Origin: Verrucomicrobiota bacterium
GTDB taxonomy: Bacteria; Verrucomicrobiota; Verrucomicrobiia; Chthoniobacterales; UBA10450
Length of the DNA: 15,006 nucleotides
Assembly (NCBI GenBank): GCA_003218785.1
Contig: QHOM01000039.1
Location: 1 to 15,006, forward strand
Direction of reading: 5' to 3'
Shown: positions 6,699 to 12,915 of the stretch, piece by piece
How positions within the stretch are numbered: the stretch's first letter is position 1
Layout: each line of letters starts with the position of its first letter
Translations under genes and position numbers: made by a program
The notes under the pieces: model-generated
Seen by the model: only the letters and a program-made list of their open reading frames with translations
Told to the model about the DNA's origin: nothing
Database searches by the model: none

Positions 6699-6723
6699 GG
6701 CGAGTAAACAGCCGCTCCTACAG
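6699..6723. repeat. Degenerate palindromic unit next to the L,D-transpeptidase stop codon
   Basis: The right part, CAGCCGCTCCTACAG, matches the unit at 681-705 in 13 of 15 positions, including the terminal CTACAG. The left half (GGCGAGTAAA) no longer pairs with it, so the hairpin is lost. The unit lies 2 nt from the stop codon of the minus-strand L,D-transpeptidase gene, in its 3' untranslated region. Confidence 0.5.
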
Positions 6724-6725
6724 CT

Positions 6726-7307
6726 CTATTCGGTCACGATCACTGGCGTGCCTTCGGGAGCGTTTTCGAAGAATGGCCGGGCCATCCCTTGAGGCACGCG
6801 GATGCAGCCGTGCGATGCGGCAAACGGCGGAACATAACCTTGGTGCATCGCGTAGCCGCCATTGAAGAACATGGCATAGGGCATTCGCGCGCCATCAAAA
6901 TGTGTGCCCGGCGGCCGGCGGTCTTTGCGTGCATCAATATTCGATCTCACCACGTTCCCGTAATCATCCACGTAATCGCCGAATTCGGTTGAAACATGAT
7001 CCCTATCTTTGGAGACGATGTGATAATGGCCGGGAGGGGTGGAAAACCCAGGTTTGCCGGTGGAGACGGTCGACTCGCCGACCACATGTTTACCTTTGTA
7101 AAAGTAAGCCTTCTGTTCGCCGATATGTACGATGATCTTGGGTGGCCCGGAGGCGCCCTCGTCATTCCAAAAGCCGGACGGCTGGGCCTGCCAAGGAAAA
7201 CGTCCGGCCAGTGGCTCCTGGGCGTAAGGTGGGATTTCTTCGCAACCGCAAACGATGAGCGCGATGGCGCACGCGCCTGCGATCTGGAACAAATGGCGAA
7301 GTTTCAT
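6726..7307 (-). CDS. L,D-transpeptidase (YkuD family) lipoprotein
   Basis: The 193-residue protein begins with a signal sequence (LRHLFQIAGACAIALIVCGC) containing Cys20 and Cys22 as possible lipidation sites, so it is probably anchored on the outer or periplasmic face. The YkuD catalytic domain spans about 56-192. It starts with KIIVHIGEQKAYFYKG and continues with STGKPGFSTPPGHYHI. It ends with the signature MHQGY...ASHGCIRVP, with catalytic Cys168, His155, His166 and Arg170. These enzymes make 3-3 cross-links in peptidoglycan or attach proteins to it, using a Cys nucleophile. A LysM protein is encoded nearby at 4090-4779, but the two genes are not adjacent and no link is shown. The start at 7307 is fixed by the signal peptide. 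It is divergent from the HAAO gene. Confidence 0.92.
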   Translation of the reverse strand: MKLRHLFQIAGACAIALIVCGCEEIPPYAQEPLAGRFPWQAQPSGFWNDEGASGPPKIIVHIGEQKAYFYKGKHVVGESTVSTGKPGFSTPPGHYHIVSKDRDHVSTEFGDYVDDYGNVVRSNIDARKDRRPPGTHFDGARMPYAMFFNGGYAMHQGYVPPFAASHGCIRVPQGMARPFFENAPEGTPVIVTE

Positions 7308-7400
7308 GGAGCGGCGGCGGATACTATTGTGTGGTTATGGCGTATTCAATCCCAAATATATCGATTTTGGCGTGGTGGATCGGCCGTTCCTTTGGTGCGC

Positions 7401-7432
7401 CGTAGCCTTGCGAAGGAGCGTTTGACGCTACG
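7401..7432. repeat. Compact paired-hairpin repeat in the divergent region before the HAAO gene
   Basis: The element reads CGTAG, then the hairpin CCTT-GCG-AAGG, then AGCGT-TTG-ACGCT, and closes with CTACG (its CT shared with the second stem). Both hairpins have 3-nt loops, as in the longer elements, and the ends are inverted copies. It ends 25 nt before the HAAO start codon and would be in its 5' leader. Confidence 0.6.
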
Positions 7433-7457
7433 CGCGGTAGGAAATACGCTCCGCGTT

Positions 7458-7991
7458 ATGACCACCGTGCAATCGCCGATTAACTTAAAGAACTGGATCG
7501 AAGAGAACCGAGAAAAGTTCAAGCCGCCAGTGAGCAACCGTTATCTCTATGATGGGCGCGACTTTTTCGTGATGGTGATCAAAGGGCCCAACGCGCGGAA
7601 CGATTTTCATCTTGTCGATTCGGAAGAGTATTTTTACCAGCTCAAGGGCGACATCAAAGTGCGCGTTCGCGAAGGCGAGCGGATCGTGGACCACGTCGTG
7701 CACGAAGGCGAAACATTTTTCATTCCGCCGAATGTCCCGCATTCCCCCCAGCGGCCGCCCGACACGGTTGGAGTCGTAGTCGAGCGTCGCCGCCCGCCCG
7801 GAGAGAAGGAACACGTCATTTTCTACTGCGAAAATTGCGGTGCGTTAGTCGAAGATATTCACTTCGATTGCGCAGACATCGTCGAGCATTTCAGCCAGGC
7901 GATGCTCGATTTCTGGAACGACGATGCGCGGCGGACGTGCAAGAAATGCGGCAAGAAGGTGGAGAAGCCAGAGCCGGTGAAATCGCTGTAG
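7458..7991 (+). CDS. nbaC: 3-hydroxyanthranilate 3,4-dioxygenase
   Basis: The enzyme opens the ring of 3-hydroxyanthranilate with O2, giving 2-amino-3-carboxymuconate semialdehyde, in the kynurenine pathway. The frame is open far upstream (from 6996), but that part is antisense to the L,D-transpeptidase gene. ATG 7458 gives MTTVQSPINLKNWIEENR, the usual N-terminus, and a product of 177 residues, normal for bacterial HAAO. It is a cupin. His51, Glu57 and His95 are in the positions of the iron ligands, and Arg47 and Arg99 in those of the substrate-binding arginines, of the characterised Cupriavidus enzyme. Two CxxC pairs (124/127 and 161/164) match the second, rubredoxin-like metal site of the bacterial enzymes. 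It is followed after 58 nt by the broken ACMSD gene, whose intact form would act on its product. Confidence 0.95.
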   Translation: MTTVQSPINLKNWIEENREKFKPPVSNRYLYDGRDFFVMVIKGPNARNDFHLVDSEEYFYQLKGDIKVRVREGERIVDHVVHEGETFFIPPNVPHSPQRPPDTVGVVVERRRPPGEKEHVIFYCENCGALVEDIHFDCADIVEHFSQAMLDFWNDDARRTCKKCGKKVEKPEPVKSL

Positions 7992-7992
7992 G

Positions 7993-8044
7993 GTAGGGAC
8001 ATCGCGCTGCGATGTCCGCGGACGCCGCGGCGCGGCGTCCCTAC
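7993..8044. repeat. Perfect paired-hairpin element filling the HAAO-ACMSD gap
   Basis: The element begins with GTAG and ends with CTAC. Its two stems are perfect and 9 bp long with 3-nt loops: GGACATCGC-GCT-GCGATGTCC (7997-8017) and GGACGCCGC-GGC-GCGGCGTCC (8020-8040). It starts 1 nt after the HAAO stop codon and ends 5 nt before the ACMSD ATG. In a shared transcript it would form two strong adjacent hairpins, so it may affect stability or translation of the downstream gene. No T-tract follows, which argues against intrinsic termination. Confidence 0.85.
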
Positions 8045-8049
8045 CACAA

Positions 8050-9016
8050 ATGATGAAGATCGACCTGCATACACACATTCTGCCGCACGATTGGCCCGAT
8101 CTCGACGCGAAATACGGTTACAGCGGGTTCGTCAGGCTAGACCATTACAAGCCGTGCTGCGCGCGGATGATGATCGGCGATCACGTTTTTCGCGAGATCA
8201 CTGATAATGTGTGGAATCCCAAGCGGCGCATCGAGGAATGCGACCTCGCAGGCGTTTCGCTGCAGGTGCTCTCGACCGTTCCGGTGATGTTCAGCTATTG
8301 GGCTAAACCGGTTGACGCGCTCGACCTTTCTCGGCGGTTAAACGATCACATCGCCGAGGTAGTTCGTGGTCATCCTAAAAGATTTGCCGGGCTTGCCACG
8401 ATTCCGTTGCAAGATCCCGATCTGGCCGCGAACTTTAAACCTCGACAATGCGTCACTTCAGCCCGTGTGGAGCGCAGCCGAACAACTCAACGCGGCCATC
8501 TTTGTTCATCCTTGGGACATGCTCGGCAGAGAGCGTATGCCGAAATACTGGCTGCCGTGGCTCGTTGGCATGCCGGCCGAAACGTCGCTCGCAATTTGCT
8601 CGATGATCTTTGGGGGCGTATTCGAAAGGTTCCCAAAGCTGCGCGTTGCTTTTGCGCATGGCGGCGGCGCATTCCCCTTCACAGTCGGTCGCGTCGAACA
8701 CGCGTTTCACGTGCGGCCTGATCTGGTTGCCACGGACAACGACACAAATCCGAGAAAATATCTCGCTCGCGGAGACGAAAATGGAGACCTCACTCCGGCG
8801 CGGTTCTACGTGGACTCGCTCGTGCACGACGCCGACGCGCTGAAGATGCTGCTCAAATTATTTGGCGCGCAGCGCGTCGCGTTTGGGTCGGATTACCCTT
8901 TTCCGCTAGGCGAAGCGCACCCAGGCGAACTCATCGAATCGATGCAGGAACTCTCAGCTAAAGAAAAAGCGCAAATCCTCTCCGAAACCACCCGCGAGTT
9001 TTTGGGACTCAGCTAA
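8050..9016 (+). pseudogene. nbaD: Aminocarboxymuconate-semialdehyde decarboxylase, broken by an internal deletion with frameshift
   Basis: ACMSD removes CO2 from the HAAO product and steers tryptophan breakdown away from quinolinate. The N-terminal part is in one frame from ATG 8050: DLHTHILPHDWPDL with the metal-binding HxH (His7, His9), then LSTVPVMFSYWAKPVDALDL, up to LQDPDLAA at 8430. The rest resumes from about 8438 in the next frame (NLDNASLQPVW). It contains FVHPWDM, KYWLPWLVGMPAETSLAICSM, AHGGGAFPF and GSDYPFPLGE with the metal-site Asp. Compared with the remembered human sequence, about 25 residues (the region around CVKELGFPGVQIGTHVNEWD) are missing at the junction, and 7 nt remain there. 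An ancestral deletion of roughly 65-71 nt would explain both the gap and the frame change. The conserved motifs look intact, so decay is recent, or this is an assembly error. Confidence 0.88.
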
Positions 9017-9021
9017 ACGGT

Positions 9022-9128
9022 CCACAGATTACGCAGATTGTCGCTGATTAACGGAACCTAATTAGGAAAGGAGGGAGTATTAGTTGGAAATCTGCGAGGG
9101 AATTAGGGTTCCTGAAATCTGCGGACGA
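9022..9128. repeat. Interspersed repeat with inverted arms between ACMSD and tryptophan dioxygenase
   Basis: It starts with CCACAGATTACGCAGATT, a sequence word I associate with widespread short repeats in this phylum. CGCAGATT (9032-9039) is inverted as AATCTGCG (9116-9123), and GGAACCTAATT (9053-9063) is inverted as AATTAGGGTTCC (9101-9112) with one extra base. It occupies most of the gap between two convergent genes, where it could act in transcription ending, but no T-tract terminator is visible. Confidence 0.6.
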
Positions 9129-9184
9129 ATATCGTTGTTGCCGCTGAATTCGACATTCGTATTTCCGCGACGCTGCGCGCGCGG

Positions 9185-9970
9185 TCACATTTCGTGACGA
9201 ATCGCCCACAGATCGTGGAAGACCGGCTTGAACAATGACTCTTTCAGAAACGGTACGCCCGGCGATCCGCCGGTGCCTTTTTTGGCGCCGATCGTGCGTT
9301 CGACCAATTTGATGTGCCGATAGCGCCACTCCTGCAATCCTTCGTCAAAGTCGGTCATCAATTCGAAGAGGATGGAGCATTCGGGTGCGCTCCTGTAGAG
9401 CCGGAGAATTTCCTTCTGCACGCGCTCGTCTGGCCCATTCGGTTGCGTCACGTCGCGATTCTTCAGATCTGCGGGAATGTGCGCGCCCCGCGTCTCAAGG
9501 AAATTGTAGAAGTGATCGATCACCGTTCGTTCGCCGAGCAGCTGCTGAAGCCGATCGTAGCCCGGAAAATCCGGCTTAACGTACGCAAGCGTGGACGCGC
9601 GCTTGTATCCGAGTACGAACTCAATTTTTCGAAACTGCACCGACTGAAATCCCGATGCGGTCTCGAGCCGGTCGCGGAAGCTCGAGAATGACGACGGCGT
9701 CATCGTCTCGAGGACGTCCACCTGCTGCACGAGTGTCTTCATGATCGTACGAATGCGCTTGAACGAATGAATCGCGCCGAAGAGATCGCCGGCGGAAAAA
9801 TCTCTCTTTATTTTCTCGAACTCATGCAGCAGCTGCTTAAACCACAGCTCGTATGTCTGATGAATGATAATGAACAACATCTCGTCGTGCTCCGCCGGGG
9901 TTGAGCGCGGCTTCTGAAGAGTGAGCAGCTTCTCCAAATCGAGATAACTCGCATACGTTAGTGGTGGCAT
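9185..9970 (-). CDS. kynA: Tryptophan 2,3-dioxygenase
   Basis: The heme enzyme inserts O2 into the indole ring of L-tryptophan to form N-formylkynurenine, the first step of the kynurenine pathway. The 261-residue product shows the family blocks in order. LTYASYLDLEKLLTLQ is near the start and FIIIHQTYELWFKQLLHE follows, with the active-site His37. SSFRDRLETASGFQS holds Arg99, in the position that binds the substrate carboxylate, and QFRKIEFVLGYK comes next. WRYRHIKLVERTIG carries the heme-ligand His219, and GTGGSPGVPFL at 232-242 is the substrate-binding loop. The N-terminus is slightly shorter than in many homologues, but ATG 9970 directly precedes the first conserved helix. The gene converges on the HAAO-ACMSD pair, so the tryptophan genes here are not one operon. 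Kynureninase, formamidase and kynurenine monooxygenase are not seen in the window. Confidence 0.95.
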   Translation of the reverse strand: MPPLTYASYLDLEKLLTLQKPRSTPAEHDEMLFIIIHQTYELWFKQLLHEFEKIKRDFSAGDLFGAIHSFKRIRTIMKTLVQQVDVLETMTPSSFSSFRDRLETASGFQSVQFRKIEFVLGYKRASTLAYVKPDFPGYDRLQQLLGERTVIDHFYNFLETRGAHIPADLKNRDVTQPNGPDERVQKEILRLYRSAPECSILFELMTDFDEGLQEWRYRHIKLVERTIGAKKGTGGSPGVPFLKESLFKPVFHDLWAIRHEM

Positions 9971-10359
9971 GTTGGAAGATTACACAAGTTAAGAGGATAC
10001 GAATGAGGAAACCAGGAAAAGAGGAACCCGAAACAAAAGGTTTGGACTCCAATTAAGAAAGCCGGAAATCAGGAAGTGTTTAAATCCTGGATTCTTGGTT
10101 TCCAGATTGATTTTCCGGCTTCGATATTCGGCGTTGGATATTCGGCGTTTGCTACCAGCTTCCGCTTTAACGATGTAACGCTTTTAACGAATCACGCGGC
10201 GAATACTCTGGGAAGCCCACGCGCCTTGTTCCGCACCTGCGGAAGCGAGCCCCCGCCCTCGTGTTCGCGAACTTTTCGCTACCATTCCATCATGAGCACG
10301 AGCAAGAGTAAGAGAATCCGTTGTAGCGTTGTAACGCTTTTAACAAATCACGTCTTGGG
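9971..10359. repeat. Gene-free patchwork of short repeats between tryptophan dioxygenase and the Rieske oxygenase
   Basis: No credible gene is present in these 389 nt. AAGCCGGAAATC (10059-10070) is inverted as GATTTTCCGGCTT (10109-10121). GATATTCGGCGTT occurs twice in tandem (10123-10149). TGTAACGCTTTTAAC is the core of a 23-nt direct repeat (10174-10196 and 10330-10352) with 22 identical positions, 156 nt apart. A perfect hairpin, GCTACG-AGA-CGTAGC (10359-10373), lies across the stop codon of the Rieske gene. The region must contain the kynA promoter near its left end, but I cannot point to a clear one. Confidence 0.65.
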
Positions 10360-11472
10360 CTACGAGACGTAGCGCAGATATTCTCGATCCCACGCGGCCG
10401 GAATGCTTTCCCGCGGCGAATAGGGACCAGGTTGATACGAGCGCGACGCGATACCTTGCTGGCTCAACTCGCACACGTGCCAATCCTGTTTGTTGGTCAT
10501 GTCCCAAAATTCGATCGCGTCGTTCGGATGAAAATCAGCGCGCTCGAAAGCCCCCGGGTGGAAAAACCAATCGCACAGGATGCGCGTCCGTTCCGGCGAC
10601 CGCGGCCAGAGTTGATGCACCATTACATAATCGGGATGCATACTCAGGAGCATGTTGGGGAAAATGGAATAATAAAAAACCCGGTGGAAATCCTCGGCAT
10701 TGATGTCGCCTACGGGCAGCGCGCACGCATTGCCGCTCATGGTGAGACTGTTGCCTTTCGTGATCGGCATGAACCCGCCGAGGAACGGGCCGGTGGCGAG
10801 ATCGTTCTCCGCTGCATCATACGGAGTTAATTTCGAGAGCGCCGGATGCACGCCCGGGCAGTGATAGCACTCCGAATAATTCTCGAAGATCAACTTCCAG
10901 TTGGCTCGCACGTCATACTCAATCCGTTTGGCCGAACACAGCTTTGGCAGATTCCAGTGAGAAAATTTTCCTGCCAACGGCGCGAACCATTCCTCCAACG
11001 GCGTCGGACTCTCCGCCAGACTAACGAAGGTGAACCCTTCCCATGACGCTAGGTTCACCGCGTGCAGTGGATAATCGGCTTTATCAAAACCGGGAACCTC
11101 ATCCATATGCGGCGCGCCGAGTAATCGGCCATCCAGTCCGTACGTCCACGCGTGATACGGGCACTGAATCGCCGACAAATGTCCGTTTCTGTCTTCGCGG
11201 AGTCGGGTGCCACGGTGGCGGCAGACGTTGTAAAAGCCATGCACTTCTCCGCCTTTATCACGAACGATGATCAAAGATTCGCTCGCGACCTTCGCGACAA
11301 AATAATCTCCGGCTTTAGCGATCTGACTCTGATGCCCGACCAACACCCATTGCTTGGAGAAGATTTTCTCTTGTTCCTCAGCAAAAATCTCCGGTGAAAC
11401 GAAATAGCTTTGTTCGAGCGTTTTCGCTCCGGTCGCGAAAGTTTCAGCCGTCTTGCGGAATGCCGTGATCAT
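10360..11472 (-). CDS. Rieske non-heme iron oxygenase, large subunit; substrate unknown
   Basis: The 370-residue product has a Rieske [2Fe-2S] domain at about 40-140, with Cys84-x-His86 and Cys104-x-x-His107 (NVCRHRG, CPYHAWTYGLDG). The catalytic domain contains NWKLIFENYSECYHCPGVHP. His204 and His209 are the likely iron ligands there, Glu201 is in the place of the bridging acid, and Asp324 is a candidate third ligand. The NYSECYHC pattern is like that of the glycine-betaine, carnitine and choline oxygenase group (GbcA, CntA, choline monooxygenase) rather than of classical naphthalene-type dioxygenases. No reductase or ferredoxin gene lies beside it, so the electron donor must be elsewhere. 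It may act on a quaternary amine, but this is only an inference from family resemblance. The start at 11472 fits the usual short N-terminal helix region before QSYFVSPEIF. Confidence 0.88.
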   Translation of the reverse strand: MITAFRKTAETFATGAKTLEQSYFVSPEIFAEEQEKIFSKQWVLVGHQSQIAKAGDYFVAKVASESLIIVRDKGGEVHGFYNVCRHRGTRLREDRNGHLSAIQCPYHAWTYGLDGRLLGAPHMDEVPGFDKADYPLHAVNLASWEGFTFVSLAESPTPLEEWFAPLAGKFSHWNLPKLCSAKRIEYDVRANWKLIFENYSECYHCPGVHPALSKLTPYDAAENDLATGPFLGGFMPITKGNSLTMSGNACALPVGDINAEDFHRVFYYSIFPNMLLSMHPDYVMVHQLWPRSPERTRILCDWFFHPGAFERADFHPNDAIEFWDMTNKQDWHVCELSQQGIASRSYQPGPYSPRESIPAAWDREYLRYVS

Positions 11473-11489
11473 GGGAAGGCATAAATCCT

Positions 11490-11592
11490 AGCCACAGATC
11501 GACACAGATAAACACGGATTCGGAAAATTTCTGATTTCCTGGTTCCCAGATTGTTTCTTCTGATCCGTGAAAATCCGTGCTTATCCGTGGCT
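11490..11592. repeat. Interspersed repeat with inverted AGCCAC...GTGGCT ends upstream of the Rieske gene
   Basis: The left end reads AGCCACAGATCGACAC followed by AGATAAACACGGATT. The right end, AATCCGTGCTTATCCGTGGCT read on the other strand, begins AGCCACGGATAAGCACGG. The words ACAGAT, ACGGAT and ATCCGTG recur inside. It lies 17 nt upstream of the Rieske start and 46 nt downstream of the stop of the next minus-strand gene, so it would be in the Rieske 5' region. Similar sequence words appear at 9022-9039. Confidence 0.65.
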
Positions 11593-11638
11593 GATGTCAT
11601 GAGGCTCGCAATCGTCCCAACCTTTCGGACCCCCTCAA

Positions 11639-12082
11639 CTATTTGAGCACTGCTTGATGAAACTCGTACCAGTCGTCAAGATTGTTCAGACTCACCCCGT
11701 CTCTTGGAGCGGAGGCGTCATCGGCCATGCCGCACGCGCTCAGAATACCCCTGCGCGTTTCGTCATCATGATTGTAGCCACGCACCGCGGCGTTATGCTT
11801 TTCGATCGCCTCTCGATTTAATGACGTGGCGTTCTGCTTCACCCAGGCTTCGAATTCGGGATAAGTCGGCTTGTTTTGCTTGATGTAATTTCTCACCGCC
11901 TGCTCCTCGAGTCCGAGCGCGGCAAGCGTCATCGCATCGAAGCCTTTACCGACGGCCGGATAACCGGAAGCCAGCTTCCCAGCCGTCTCCAGAGAGACCT
12001 TTTGCCAAAGGCGCGGGAGGTGCACAACGCCAAGTGGGCCGGCAACGCCGGAACTGATCAGTGGAACATATGTGTCGCTCAT
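11639..12082 (-). CDS. Small DUF5069-like cytoplasmic protein, function unknown
   Basis: The 147-residue product has no signal peptide or membrane segment. The blocks GPLGVVHLPRLWQKVSLETAGKL, GKGFDAMTLAALGL, EFEAWVKQN, AAVRGYNHDDETRRGIL and NNLDDWYEFHQAVLK resemble DUF5069 proteins of Verrucomicrobiota as I remember them. The assignment is by recall only. Conserved-looking acidic and His residues (HDD, LDDW) might bind a metal, but nothing proves it. It has the clearest ribosome binding site in the window: GAGG, 8 nt before ATG 12082 on the minus strand, which fixes the start. It is separated by the 11490-11592 repeat from the Rieske gene, so it is probably a separate transcript. Confidence 0.7.
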   Translation of the reverse strand: MSDTYVPLISSGVAGPLGVVHLPRLWQKVSLETAGKLASGYPAVGKGFDAMTLAALGLEEQAVRNYIKQNKPTYPEFEAWVKQNATSLNREAIEKHNAAVRGYNHDDETRRGILSACGMADDASAPRDGVSLNNLDDWYEFHQAVLK

Positions 12083-12090
12083 AATGATTT

Positions 12091-12094
12091 CCTC
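12091..12094 (-). promoter_or_regulatory. Shine-Dalgarno sequence of the DUF5069-like gene
   Basis: On the minus strand the leader reads ATCGAGGAAATCATT before ATG, giving a GAGG core with 8 nt spacing. Most other genes here lack such a sequence, so this one may be translated by the standard route at a higher rate. Confidence 0.6.
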
Positions 12095-12202
12095 GATTTT
12101 CTTTTATTTCACCTGCGCGAGCAGGCTAGTCAAAATTCACGCCCCCGCGTGCATCCGTCAATGCGCGATCAAGGGAAGTAATGGCACGGCAATCACATTT
12201 CC

Positions 12203-12901
12203 TCAGGCGGCGATTGCTTCCTCGACGACGCGGCCATCAAATAAGTGCACAGTGCGATCAGCGTGCTCGGCAAAGTGCGCATCATGCGTGACCATGCAAA
12301 TCGTGGCGCCGCCAGCGTGCAGTTCCTTGAGTAAATCCATGACCGCTTCGCCATTGCGTGAATCGAGATTGCCGGTTGGCTCGTCAGCAAGCAGAATCGC
12401 CGGCTTACCGGCAAGCGCGCGCGCGACCGCGACACGTTGCTGCTGGCCGCCGGAGAGCTGACCGGGCAGATGTTTTGCGCGATGCGCCATGCCGACGCGC
12501 TGGAGCGCTTCGATCACATATTTTTTGCGCTCGCCTACGCTGAGGCCGCGGTAGGTCAACGGCAGTTCAACGTTCTCGTAAACGGTCAAATCACCGATCA
12601 GGTTGAAACTTTGAAAGATGAATCCGATCTCGCGATTGCGAATACGCGCGCGATCCGGAAAAGAAAGATCAGCGACCTCGTCGCCTTTGAGCGAGTAGCT
12701 TCCGTTGGAAGGGCTATCAAGAAGGCCCAAGATCGAGAGTAACGTCGATTTGCCGCATCCGGAGGGACCAGCGATGGCAACATATTCTCCGGTGCGAATG
12801 TCGAGATGAATGCCGGAAAGGGCATGCGTCTCTACTTCGTCTGTGAGAAAAACTTTGGTGACGTTCTCAAGATGAATGAGAGGGGTTGATCCGTTGTTCA
12901 T
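12203..12901 (-). CDS. ABC transporter ATP-binding protein of the LolD/MacB type
   Basis: The 232-residue ATPase powers a MacB/FtsX-type permease. Motifs in order: Walker A GPSGCGKST (45-53), Q-loop FIFQSFN with Gln97, signature LSGGQQQ (149-155), Walker B ILLADEPT (169-176), D-loop GNLD and switch His206 in MVTHD. The spacing and the DSPSNGSYSLKG segment match the lipoprotein-export, macrolide-efflux and DevA-like subgroup. ATG 12901 was chosen because similarity starts at PLIHLENVTKVF and it lies 14 nt after the preceding gene. The frame also allows a start at 12949, which would overlap that gene by 34 nt. It is the third gene of the minus-strand operon permease, membrane-fusion protein, ATPase. 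Its specific cargo is unknown. Confidence 0.93.
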   Translation of the reverse strand: MNNGSTPLIHLENVTKVFLTDEVETHALSGIHLDIRTGEYVAIAGPSGCGKSTLLSILGLLDSPSNGSYSLKGDEVADLSFPDRARIRNREIGFIFQSFNLIGDLTVYENVELPLTYRGLSVGERKKYVIEALQRVGMAHRAKHLPGQLSGGQQQRVAVARALAGKPAILLADEPTGNLDSRNGEAVMDLLKELHAGGATICMVTHDAHFAEHADRTVHLFDGRVVEEAIAA

Positions 12902-12915
12902 ATTTTTTTGCTGAT

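Noticed and set aside
6996..7457. Upstream extension of the HAAO reading frame by 154 codons
   Set aside because: It is antisense to the conserved L,D-transpeptidase gene, and the normal HAAO N-terminus starts at ATG 7458.
7993..8044. The double hairpin as an intrinsic terminator
   Set aside because: No run of T follows either stem on either strand, and the loops and inverted ends match the repeat family seen elsewhere in the window.
8050..9016. Programmed ribosomal frameshift to join the two ACMSD frames
   Set aside because: A simple shift would not restore the roughly 25 missing residues, and no slippery site with a downstream structure stands out; a deletion or assembly error explains it better.
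9971..10359. CRISPR-like array from the TGTAACGCTTTTAAC repeats
   Set aside because: There are only two copies 156 nt apart with no regular spacers and no cas genes.
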